NCBI GenBank assembly: GCA_003979345.1
Contig: RYVZ01000028.1
Span: forward strand, 1-5,394
Direction of reading: 5' to 3'
Origin: Lachnospiraceae bacterium
Lineage (GTDB): Bacteria; Bacillota; Clostridia; Lachnospirales; Lachnospiraceae
Length of the DNA stretch: 5,394 bases
Shown piece by piece: positions 1 through 5,394 of this stretch (positions within the stretch are counted from its first letter, which is position 1; each line of letters starts with the position of its first letter). The translations under genes and the position numbers were made by a program. A model generated the notes under the pieces. That model was not told the DNA's origin and did not search any database. It saw only the letters and a program-made list of their open reading frames with translations.

Positions 1-117
1 GATCTCGATACGACTGTAAACTATCATTTCATCAGCCGGTCACAGGTGTCGGCGGCGGCAATGGCTTATGAAAGTGCAATTGGTGCATATAGCAGTGATG
101 TGTTGGGAAATACCTGA
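1..117 (+). CDS. C-terminal tail of an unidentified protein (5' end outside window)
   Basis: Frame 1 is open from the first base to a TGA at 115-117, immediately followed by an in-frame TAG, giving 38 residues of a C-terminus. The tail reads as a hydrophilic start (DLDTTVNYHFISRSQ) followed by an Ala/Ser/Tyr-rich, probably helical stretch (VSAAAMAYESAIGAYSSD) ending LGNT. I do not recognise the family. The tandem stop and the absence of any overlapping frame with a ribosome binding site support a real gene end, but with only 38 residues no function can be given. It lies 131 bp before the next gene on the same strand, and I see no convincing terminator between them, so read-through into the next gene is possible. 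Confidence 0.55.
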   Translation, partial: DLDTTVNYHFISRSQVSAAAMAYESAIGAYSSDVLGNT

Positions 118-248
118 TAGCTGTACTAATGTTACAAAATTTGAAGTAAAACAGGATATGCCCGGACTTACTACAAGGGGGCATGGGCGGCTCTGAATGA
201 CTGAGGGGCTGCCATTAAAATAATTGATGACAATGGAGGATTCGAATT

Positions 249-1226
249 ATGAGTGTAAATGGAATAGGGGCGGGTTATCCCGCATGGTGTGATAACGCAG
301 ACTTTGCGTCTGCGGGAAAGGCACAGAGGCATGGTTCGGGAACGGACTTTGCGGGCAGGATGGCGGATACAGATGCGGTAGGGAACGGTTCCCACGTAAG
401 AAACAGCGCGAAGGCGGCAGGGCAGACTTTGGTGCTGGATGCATATCGCGCGTCGGCAGCATCAGGGGTACGCAATGTAAAGCCTGCCTATGATACATAC
501 GAATCCGAGAATTACAGGATTGTGCCGGACAACGAGGCGGGATGTTTTGATATTTACAATAAACAGGGCGAGCGGCTCGGTGCCTTTGATTATTCCGATA
601 TCAAGGTCAGACAGGACAGCCAGACAGGAAAGCAGTTTTTGATTTCGGAGCATGGAACCATGAGTTATGATGTCATGGTATTGGACGGCGAACTGAAAGA
701 TGCCCTGCAGGATGTCATGGGAGTGGAATCACTGGAAACGGAGGAAATGTCCGGTTTCACCTTAAGCACCCATTCCGGCACAGGTATACAGTATCTGGTG
801 CGGGATGGTGAGGAAGGCCGCGGGGGAAAAGTCCTTTTGCAGAGCGGGGCGGACAGGGAGAGGTATGAGGCTCTTGCGGAGACCTACTTCAATAAATATC
901 CCAACCTGATCCACGATAAGAACGCCGCATACATATGGGCTGATCTGGAGATAAAGGGGCTGGCGCAACATACGAAGGATGGCATTGTCTCTACGGGCTT
1001 TAACGGGATGTCCTATAATGACAATGCAGATTATAAGGACAATTGGAGTGTCCTGTTTTCAGAAAACACCTATAAGGCGGTTTTTGACTGGCTACAAAAC
1101 AACAGGGGCAGTATCGAGGAAATGCAGAAATTCGCCACATGGCAGGATGTATTTAAGAACATTGGCAGCCGGTATGACCGCATATGGTCTGATGAAGAAG
1201 AGAAACAGGGGTATCTGAATAACTGA
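249..1226 (+). CDS. Conserved-looking hypothetical protein, 325 aa, function unknown
   Basis: This is a complete frame with ATG at 249 and TGA at 1224-1226. GGAGGA at 235-240 sits about nine bases before the ATG, which fixes the start. No signal peptide or membrane segment is visible, so it is probably cytoplasmic, or exported by a route without a classical signal. Residues 1-80 are Gly/Ala/Ser-rich and look disordered (MSVNGIGAGYPAW, then SGTDFAGRM near 30-38). A mixed alpha/beta core follows from about 85, with ENYRIVPD, CFDIYNKQGERLGAFDYSD (99-117), GKQFLISEHGTMSYDVMVLD (127-146) and GIQYLVRDGEEGRGGKVLL (179-197). The C-terminal third is helical and rich in Trp and Tyr (YIWADLEIKGLAQ, WLQNNRG, TWQDVF, YDRIWSDEEE). 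It has the look of a multi-copy Lachnospiraceae family of unknown function, but that is recollection, not a match I can show. No catalytic motif is evident. Confidence 0.88.
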   Translation: MSVNGIGAGYPAWCDNADFASAGKAQRHGSGTDFAGRMADTDAVGNGSHVRNSAKAAGQTLVLDAYRASAASGVRNVKPAYDTYESENYRIVPDNEAGCFDIYNKQGERLGAFDYSDIKVRQDSQTGKQFLISEHGTMSYDVMVLDGELKDALQDVMGVESLETEEMSGFTLSTHSGTGIQYLVRDGEEGRGGKVLLQSGADRERYEALAETYFNKYPNLIHDKNAAYIWADLEIKGLAQHTKDGIVSTGFNGMSYNDNADYKDNWSVLFSENTYKAVFDWLQNNRGSIEEMQKFATWQDVFKNIGSRYDRIWSDEEEKQGYLNN

Positions 1227-1257
1227 TCAGGATATTCCCAATAATCCACAGCCTGCC

Positions 1258-1274
1258 ATGGCAATATTTGCCAT
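1258..1274. repeat. Short perfect inverted repeat, ATGGCAA-TAT-TTGCCAT
   Basis: Seven bases pair perfectly around a three-base centre, with one more C-G pair possible beyond a mismatch (1256 with 1276). It lies 31 bp after the stop of the 325-aa gene and has no following T-run, so it is not an intrinsic terminator by itself. It could be a protein-binding palindrome, an mRNA 3'-end stabilising hairpin, or chance. The symmetry is visible; any role is inference. Confidence 0.4.
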
Positions 1275-1396
1275 AGGAAGGATATACCTTGCGGAATCAT
1301 ATATCTCTTGGAATGATGCATCCTTTGCGCAAAAGATACCTTCAAAATTGCGAAGCGTGCTAAAACAAATAAAATGTTTTTTGAATGTATTATAAT

Positions 1397-1449
1397 AAGC
1401 CAAAAGATTTCAGCGGAAATACGCGGATCTTTTGGCTTTTTTGTTTTTT
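1397..1449 (+). terminator. Rho-independent terminator
   Basis: AAGCCAAAAGAT at 1397-1408 pairs perfectly over 12 bases with ATCTTTTGGCTT at 1427-1438 across an 18-base loop. The right arm runs into a T-tract (1437-1449, a single G at 1443 interrupting otherwise continuous T). The U-tract is downstream on the + strand only, so this ends transcripts from the left (the 325-aa gene) and insulates the surface-protein gene. The arms are AT-rich with only three G-C or C-G pairs clustered near the base and one G-C near the loop, and the loop is longer than usual. Confidence 0.9.
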
Positions 1450-1506
1450 CGCGAATGATAAGGGCGGTCTTTTTGATGGGAATACCGTTGAATGTTGCGC
1501 AGATTT

Positions 1507-1514
1507 GAGGAGGT
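1507..1514 (+). promoter_or_regulatory. Strong Shine-Dalgarno deciding the surface-protein start
   Basis: GAGGAGGT lies nine bases (counted from the end of GGAGG) before the ATG at 1523. It selects this start over an ATG at 1492 in a different frame, which has no comparable site and opens a frame ending at 1770. The 1523 frame also begins with a recognisable signal peptide, so the two lines of evidence agree. Confidence 0.9.
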
Positions 1515-1522
1515 ACATAGAG

Positions 1523-1642
1523 ATGAACGGATTGAAACACACAAAGAGAAAGAGCTTTCATCAGGTGCTGGCGGTTGCGCTTTGCTTTTGTACGGTTGTT
1601 ACAAGTTGTCCGGGTATGCCGACGGTGCTTCCGGTCTTTGCA
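1523..1642 (+). other. Signal peptide of the surface protein (residues 1-40)
   Basis: A basic start (KHTKRK, residues 5-10) is followed by a hydrophobic core (VLAVALCFCTVV, 15-26) and a Pro-containing tail ending PVFA-AQ, a good signal peptidase I site after Ala40 (or Ala41). The following residues are acidic and hydrophilic, as expected for a mature N-terminus. A lipobox-like V-T-S-C also occurs at 26-29, so cleavage before Cys29 and lipid attachment cannot be excluded. Proline directly after that Cys makes it less likely. Confidence 0.85.
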
Positions 1643-4600
1643 GCACAGACAGAAGGGGAAGGTTTGTCCGCGCCGGAAGAAGGGACAGTACAGAGCGCCA
1701 CGCCTTTTGCGGAAGAGGGTGGGACAGGAAATGGCACCGATATTCTGACGGGAAGCGGAACGGGAAATGACACCGATATGCCGACGGAGGATGGGGCAGG
1801 GGATGGCACCGATATGCCGACAGAAGATGGACAAGGAGAAAATACGAACACGTCAGACGGGAATAAAACGGAAGACGGTACCGATGTGCCGGATGAAGAC
1901 GGAGCAGAAGCGGATGCATCCCAGCTTGGAGAGGAAGAGACGGACGGGGATGAGGAACCGGAGGACGATAAGGAAAACGGACAGAACGATCCTGCGGATT
2001 CTGTGGCAGAGCCGGTCATGACCGGCTGGCATTTCGGTGAGGACGCAGTTTCTCCTCAGGGCGGTCTGTTTTATGAGGAGGAAACCTATCGTTTAATTTT
2101 GGCGGGAGGCAGCAGCGAGGTACAGATCCCTTTTGAAGACATTGTGAGCCTGCTGCCGACAAGCGTGACTGTAGAATTGGCATATCCGGTTTCGGACAGT
2201 GCTTATCCTGACAGGCAGTTGTCCGATGCGGACGCTTCCGGCGCCGATTCTCAGACAGAAAATACCGACGCGGAGAGCAGTGCATCCCTGTCAGCGGGTG
2301 AGACGGTGCTGGCGGTGACGGGATGGAGCTGTCCGGAATATGTGCGCGACGGGGAAGGCTTGCTGCCTTACCGCGGAAGCTTTTTCTTTCAGGCGCAGCT
2401 AGGAGAAGAAGGAGCGCCTTTCGCCGGGGATGCGAGGATCGAAGTAGAGGTCGTGTTCGATGAGCCGATGACTCTGGCGGAGGTGACAACTGCCGTACCC
2501 GGAACGATCACATCGAATCAGACATGGGGAGAGCAGACCTTGTCCGCGGGAATTTATACGATCAAGCCGGGTGTGACCGTCACGTTAACAGGGCGGCTCA
2601 CGGTGAGCGAAAACGTTACGATCAATGGCGGCGGGACGATTGTCAGGGATGCGGGATATACGATCGGAACAAGCGGAAATTATGGCGATAAGGGATGCTT
2701 TTTCTATGTTAAGAATATGGGAACGCTGACATTAGAAAATATCACCTTAGATGGAAACCTGGTGAATGCACAAGGACCGGTTCTATATATAGACGCAAAC
2801 TCGACAGTCAATTTAAGGAACGGATCGGTCATACAAAATAATATAAACATCAATACGGGTGGAACGGGGGCTTATGCAGGCGGCGCAATTTACTGCGGCG
2901 GGACACTTAATATCGACGGCGGCAGCATTAGAAATTGTTCCACAAGTGGTCTGATTGAAAACAATCTTTATGCGAATGCGGGTGGTGCAATTTATTTGAG
3001 GGGTACCTGCAAGATGACTTCGGGCAGCATTACAGGAAATTCGGCATCCAATGGCGGCGGGATTTATCTTGTTTCCAGTAATGCCAGATTAACTTTGTCA
3101 GGTGGTACGATTTCGGGCAATACTGCAAATGGAAACGGGAACGGTATTTATTATTCCACATTAAATAGTGCAACCAGTATCTTAACGATTGGCGGAAATG
3201 TAAACATTGCAGACGTCATTTATTTGGATAATTCAACGGGATCCCTCTGTCCCAAGATCACGTCGGAATTAAAATATCCGATTAGTTTGGCGTGTAGTTC
3301 CAAGACAGAGGGGAGAGTGCTCGCAAAAGGCAGCGGCTATACGCTGACCGGCGTGGATGCCAGCAAGGTATCGATGACAGGCACAACACTGTTTTCAAAG
3401 CTGAACAGTGCTGATAATGCGATTGTTTTAAGCTCGGTAGAAGAAGCCGAAGCAACATGGCAGGAAACGGCGGGCGGAGAGTGGAAAACGGGAAAATTCA
3501 CGACGGCGCTTGCCAATGTCTATAACGGCGGTACGATCAAACTTTTGACGGATGTTTTGATCACTGAAAAAGTGGAGATTACAAAACAGATCACGATCAC
3601 GAGCAATAATGCCGCTTCTCCCTGCACGATGACCCGAATGCCAAAGGGAGAATGGGGAAATATTACACTGAGCGAAAGCGGTGCACTTACGCTTACAAAC
3701 GTGATCTATGACGGGAACCGGGATTTCCTGTCGGGAGCAGAAAATGCAGTAAAGCAATCGCTGATCAAGGTGGGAAGCAATGGTGATACGGGAGCCTCAC
3801 TGACGCTTGGAAATGGATGTATCATACGAAACGGATACAAAGAAGGCGGAAGCGGCGTTATCGCAGTATATGGAACCTTGAATATGGCAGGCAGTGCGGT
3901 GATCGAAAACTGTGAAGTGAGTGGAACCGGCGGGGCTGTCTGGGTATCCGCATCAGGAAACTTTACGATGAGCGGGGGAACGATCAGGGGATGTAAGGCG
4001 AACGGCGGCAGCGCCGTGTCTGTGGACGGAACCTGTGTGTTAAAAGGCGGAAGCATTACAGGCAATATGGATACATCTGATAAGGATTGTGCGGTATTGC
4101 TGAGAAACAGCGGGAGCGGTGTCGTTGCGATAAACGGGACGAGCATTTCCGGTCATGCAAACAGTATCTATAATGATGGAAAGCGCGTCGTGATTGCAGG
4201 AAATTCGCAGCTTTCCGGCGCTATTTACACAACGAACGGCGTTTCCGCGGAAGGGAGCGGTGTGAACGCGCTCAGTGTAAATATTGTGATCCGCATGCAG
4301 GATACGGCGGAAAGCCCGCTGGCACTTGGCGTGACGGTTGTGGCGGGAAGCAAGGATACGACACATTATCAGCTTGCCAATGAAACGTATGGACTTGGCG
4401 TGTCAGGTAATGATTTGGTGACTGTGATATCAGACGCAGAGAAAGTGGAGGAAGCGAAAAAGATCGTAGAGGAAGTACTGTTAAATTTGACGGTGACGAA
4501 CGACACGACAAAACAGGAGATTCAGGATCAGATCAACGAGGCGCTGAGGGACGCGGGGATCGGAAGCGACGTGACTGTGACAGTGGGAGATTTTGATAAG

Positions 4601-5394
4601 ACGAACGCGACTACAAGCGCGACAGGAAGCGTTAGCGGAAAGGTAACGATTGCAAGCGGAAGCGCGACGGAAGATGTGACGATCGACAAGCCGATCGCGA
4701 AGCTGCCGAAGACAGACGCGGAGAAAGTTGCAGACGCAAAGAAAGTCGTAGAGGAAGTGCTGTCAGGACTTACGGCAACGAACAGTACGACAAAACAGGA
4801 GATTCAAAACGAGATCAACAAGGCGCTGCAGGAGGCGGGGATCGGAAGCGATGTGACCGTGAGCGTGGGAGACTTTAGTAAGACGGACGCGACGTCAGGC
4901 ACGACAGGAAGCGTCAGCGGAAAGGTAACGATCGCAAGCGGAAGCGCAACGGGGGATGTGACGATCGACAAGCCGATCGCAAAGCTGCCGAAGACGGATG
5001 CGGAAAAAGTTGCGGATGCAAAGAAAGTCGTAGAGGAAGTGCTGTCAGGACTTACGGCAACGAACAGTACGACAAAACAGGAGATTCAAAACGAGATCAA
5101 CAAGGCGCTGCAGGAGGCGGGGATCGGAAGCGATGTGACCGTGAGCGTGGGAGACTTTAGTAAGACGGACGCGACGTCAGGCACGACAGGAAGCGTCAGC
5201 GGAAAGGTAACGATCGCAAGCGGAAGCGCAACGGGGGATGTGACGATCGACAAGCCGATCGCAAAGCTGCCGAAGACGGATGCGGAAAAAGTTGCGGATG
5301 CAAAGAAAGTCGTGGATCAGGTGCTGTCAAACCTGACAGCGACGAACGACACGACGAAGCAGGAGATTCAGGACAAGATCGACGAGGCATTGCG
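1523..5394 (+). CDS. Giant secreted surface protein: beta-helix head plus 94-aa tandem repeats (3' end outside window)
   Basis: The frame is open from ATG 1523 to the window edge: 1290 codons without a stop, C-terminus missing. Order of parts: signal peptide (1-40); acidic, low-complexity linker (42-165) with 12-residue repeats; beta-rich module (166-325) marked by MTGWHF, a PFEDIVSLLP segment and VTGWSCPEY, a layout I associate with other Firmicutes surface proteins, with an acidic Ser/Asp/Glu insert at about 225-260; first parallel beta-helix (326-640); second (645-905); a short beta-rich transition (906-970); then 94-residue repeats from 971. No enzyme active site is visible in the beta-helices, so adhesion or glycan binding is likelier than catalysis, but this is inference. 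The 94-residue repeats contain no Cys. The gene follows a terminator and is probably transcribed on its own. A wall anchor (sortase motif, SLH or binding repeats) would be expected beyond the window. Confidence 0.93.
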   Translation, partial: MNGLKHTKRKSFHQVLAVALCFCTVVTSCPGMPTVLPVFAAQTEGEGLSAPEEGTVQSATPFAEEGGTGNGTDILTGSGTGNDTDMPTEDGAGDGTDMPTEDGQGENTNTSDGNKTEDGTDVPDEDGAEADASQLGEEETDGDEEPEDDKENGQNDPADSVAEPVMTGWHFGEDAVSPQGGLFYEEETYRLILAGGSSEVQIPFEDIVSLLPTSVTVELAYPVSDSAYPDRQLSDADASGADSQTENTDAESSASLSAGETVLAVTGWSCPEYVRDGEGLLPYRGSFFFQAQLGEEGAPFAGDARIEVEVVFDEPMTLAEVTTAVPGTITSNQTWGEQTLSAGIYTIKPGVTVTLTGRLTVSENVTINGGGTIVRDAGYTIGTSGNYGDKGCFFYVKNMGTLTLENITLDGNLVNAQGPVLYIDANSTVNLRNGSVIQNNININTGGTGAYAGGAIYCGGTLNIDGGSIRNCSTSGLIENNLYANAGGAIYLRGTCKMTSGSITGNSASNGGGIYLVSSNARLTLSGGTISGNTANGNGNGIYYSTLNSATSILTIGGNVNIADVIYLDNSTGSLCPKITSELKYPISLACSSKTEGRVLAKGSGYTLTGVDASKVSMTGTTLFSKLNSADNAIVLSSVEEAEATWQETAGGEWKTGKFTTALANVYNGGTIKLLTDVLITEKVEITKQITITSNNAASPCTMTRMPKGEWGNITLSESGALTLTNVIYDGNRDFLSGAENAVKQSLIKVGSNGDTGASLTLGNGCIIRNGYKEGGSGVIAVYGTLNMAGSAVIENCEVSGTGGAVWVSASGNFTMSGGTIRGCKANGGSAVSVDGTCVLKGGSITGNMDTSDKDCAVLLRNSGSGVVAINGTSISGHANSIYNDGKRVVIAGNSQLSGAIYTTNGVSAEGSGVNALSVNIVIRMQDTAESPLALGVTVVAGSKDTTHYQLANETYGLGVSGNDLVTVISDAEKVEEAKKIVEEVLLNLTVTNDTTKQEIQDQINEALRDAGIGSDVTVTVGDFDKTNATTSATGSVSGKVTIASGSATEDVTIDKPIAKLPKTDAEKVADAKKVVEEVLSGLTATNSTTKQEIQNEINKALQEAGIGSDVTVSVGDFSKTDATSGTTGSVSGKVTIASGSATGDVTIDKPIAKLPKTDAEKVADAKKVVEEVLSGLTATNSTTKQEIQNEINKALQEAGIGSDVTVSVGDFSKTDATSGTTGSVSGKVTIASGSATGDVTIDKPIAKLPKTDAEKVADAKKVVDQVLSNLTATNDTTKQEIQDKIDEAL
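1727..1834 (+). repeat. Three imperfect 36-bp (12-residue) tandem repeats in the acidic linker
   Basis: Residues 69-80, 81-92 and 93-104 align as GNGTDILTGSGT, GNDTDMPTEDGA and GDGTDMPTEDGQ. The DNA repeats too, with acc-gat-atg-ccg-ac shared by the last two units. A degenerate echo (EDGTDVPDEDGA, 117-128) follows. The composition (Asp, Glu, Gly, Thr) suggests an extended, unstructured spacer lifting the head from the membrane or wall, a common feature just after the signal peptide in Gram-positive surface proteins. Confidence 0.8.
2498..3442 (+). other. First right-handed parallel beta-helix module (residues ~326-640)
   Basis: After a lead-in typical of such modules (SNQTW near 331-335; ENVTINGGGTI at 363-373), rungs repeat with the signatures GG-A/G-I-Y (GGAIY at 453-457 and 487-491, GGGIY at 511-515, GNGIY at 539-543) alternating with G-x-I-x-x-N turns (DGGSIRN 465-471, SGSITGN 500-506, SGGTISGN 526-533). 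This pattern is that of pectin-lyase-like and polymorphic-membrane-protein-type beta-helices. Residues ~560-640 (VIYLDN, then YPISLACSS and GSGYTLTGVD) look like the capping, non-rung end of the helix. No catalytic Asp or Arg cluster of pectate lyases is apparent. Boundaries are approximate. Confidence 0.85.
3455..4237 (+). other. Second parallel beta-helix module (residues ~645-905)
   Basis: A fresh N-terminal lead-in (TWQETAGGEWKTG, 645-657, then GGTIKLLTDVLITEKVEI, 669-686) restarts the fold rather than continuing the first helix. Rungs follow: LTLTNVIYDGN (722-732), LTLGNGCIIRNG (760-771), GTLNMAGSAVIENC (784-797), GGAVWVSASGNFTMSGGTI (803-821), GGSAVSVDGTCVLKGGSITG (828-847) and INGTSISGHANSIYNDG (870-886). 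The GG-A-x-x and G-x-I-x-G/N signatures match the first module but the two share little exact sequence, so they are old duplicates or independently acquired. Boundaries are approximate; 906-970 leads into the repeat array. Confidence 0.8.
4433..5394 (+). repeat. Tandem array of 282-bp (94-residue) repeats, at least 3.4 units
   Basis: Units begin at 4433, 4715, 4997 and 5279 (the last is cut by the window edge after 38 codons). Each starts D-A-E-K-V and ends in DVTIDKPIAKLPKT. Within a unit, residues 1-40 are charged and probably helical (AKKVVEEVL, TTKQEIQ, INKAL), followed by a beta-rich half (GSDVTVSVGDF, GSVSGKVTIASGSA). Unit 1 differs from unit 2 at 19 of 94 residues; units 2 and 3 are identical in protein. 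The array presumably forms a stalk of identical domains between the beta-helix head and the cell envelope. I do not recognise a named domain family. The array probably continues beyond the window. Confidence 0.95.
4736..5313 (+). repeat. Exact 282-bp periodic stretch inside the array (296 bp identical at offset 282)
   Basis: Bases 4736-5031 are identical to 5018-5313. The stretch is two full periods plus 14 bases (gcaaagaaagtcgt), and this 14-mer occurs at 4736, 5018 and 5300. Unit 2 carries four silent differences just before the stretch, and unit 4 diverges just after it. This is what a recent unequal crossover or replication-slippage duplication of one unit leaves behind. Confidence 0.93.

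Larger units (their letters stand above)
1227..1522 (+). other. Intergenic region between the 325-aa gene and the surface-protein gene
   Basis: This 296-bp gap contains an inverted repeat at 1258-1274, a strong intrinsic terminator at 1397-1449 and the Shine-Dalgarno of the next gene near its right end. Two short frames (1258-1395 and 1374-1508) are open but lack ribosome binding sites, and the second runs straight through the terminator hairpin, so I do not call them genes. I could not find a -35/-10 pair between the terminator and the next start that I would defend, although a promoter must lie in or near 1440-1505 if the next gene is transcribed independently. Confidence 0.7.

Noticed and set aside
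158..184. ATGCCC / GGGCAT inverted repeat upstream of the 325-aa gene
   Set aside because: Only six pairs across a 15-base loop with no T-run; too weak to call a terminator or riboswitch.
1258..1395. 45-codon + strand frame (MAIFAIGRIYLAES...) ending just before the terminator
   Set aside because: No ribosome binding site precedes the ATG, which falls inside the inverted repeat. Position and length are compatible with chance.
1391..1396. Perfect TATAAT box
   Set aside because: There is no -35 element at 16-18 bp upstream (the sequence there is aataaa), no extended -10 TG, and a transcript from it would start inside the terminator stem.
1374..1508. 44-codon + strand frame through the terminator hairpin
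   Set aside because: It spans a strong intrinsic terminator and ends inside the next gene's Shine-Dalgarno, so it is almost certainly not translated. It is kept only as a marker of a possible recurring element.
1492..1770. Plus-strand 92-codon frame starting before the surface-protein ATG
   Set aside because: It lies in a different frame, with no good Shine-Dalgarno. The frame from 1523 has a strong site and signal peptide and stays open for 1290 codons.
1070..1834. Minus-strand open frame of 254 codons
   Set aside because: It overlaps the end of one + strand gene, the terminator, and the signal peptide and linker of another. Its Cys/Arg/Ile/Pro-rich, internally repetitive product is the mirror of the 36-bp repeats. 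No ribosome binding site was seen.
4703..4717. LPKTD at the end of each 94-residue unit, resembling a sortase LPXTG signal
   Set aside because: The Gly is Asp, the motif is internal and recurs at each unit boundary (residues 1061, 1155, 1249), and no hydrophobic segment or basic tail follows.
2016..5390. Several minus-strand open frames of 64-157 codons across the surface-protein gene
   Set aside because: They are shadows of the + strand coding bias, with Pro/Ser/Arg-rich products and no start signals, lying wholly inside a clear gene.

Overview
The window most resembles chromosome from a Gram-positive Clostridia bacterium, probably Lachnospiraceae. This is an inference from strong AGGAGG-type ribosome binding sites, an intrinsic terminator with a long U-tract, moderate GC, and a very large secreted surface protein of a style common in gut Firmicutes. 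There is no rRNA, tRNA, CRISPR array, transposase or phage gene in the window. All supported genes are on the + strand.

Layout: (1) Bases 1-117 are the 3' end of a gene whose body lies outside the window. It ends in tandem stops (TGA TAG). (2) Bases 249-1226 encode a complete 325-residue cytoplasmic-looking protein of unknown function, preceded by a good Shine-Dalgarno. (3) Bases 1227-1522 are intergenic. They hold a small inverted repeat and a strong rho-independent terminator (1397-1449) that separates the upstream genes from the next one. (4) From 1523 to the window edge one uninterrupted frame (1290 codons, no stop) encodes the N-terminal part of a giant exported protein. In order it has a signal peptide, an acidic Thr/Asp/Gly-rich linker with 12-residue repeats, a beta-rich 'TGW...GWSCPEY' module, two successive parallel beta-helix modules (residues ~326-640 and ~645-905), and a tandem array of 94-residue repeats (282 bp each) starting at residue 971. 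The array is still running when the window ends.

The most notable feature is the 282-bp array. Units 2 and 3 are identical in protein, and their DNA is exactly periodic over 578 bp (4736-5313), while unit 1 has diverged by 19 of 94 residues and unit 4 by 8 of the 38 visible. This is the signature of a recent whole-unit duplication, so copy number may vary between strains. The likely picture is a cell-surface adhesin or glycan-binding protein with a beta-helix head on a repeat stalk. Its C-terminal anchor is not in view. Nothing in the sequence shows a functional link between the 325-residue protein and the giant surface protein; the terminator between them argues for separate transcription units.
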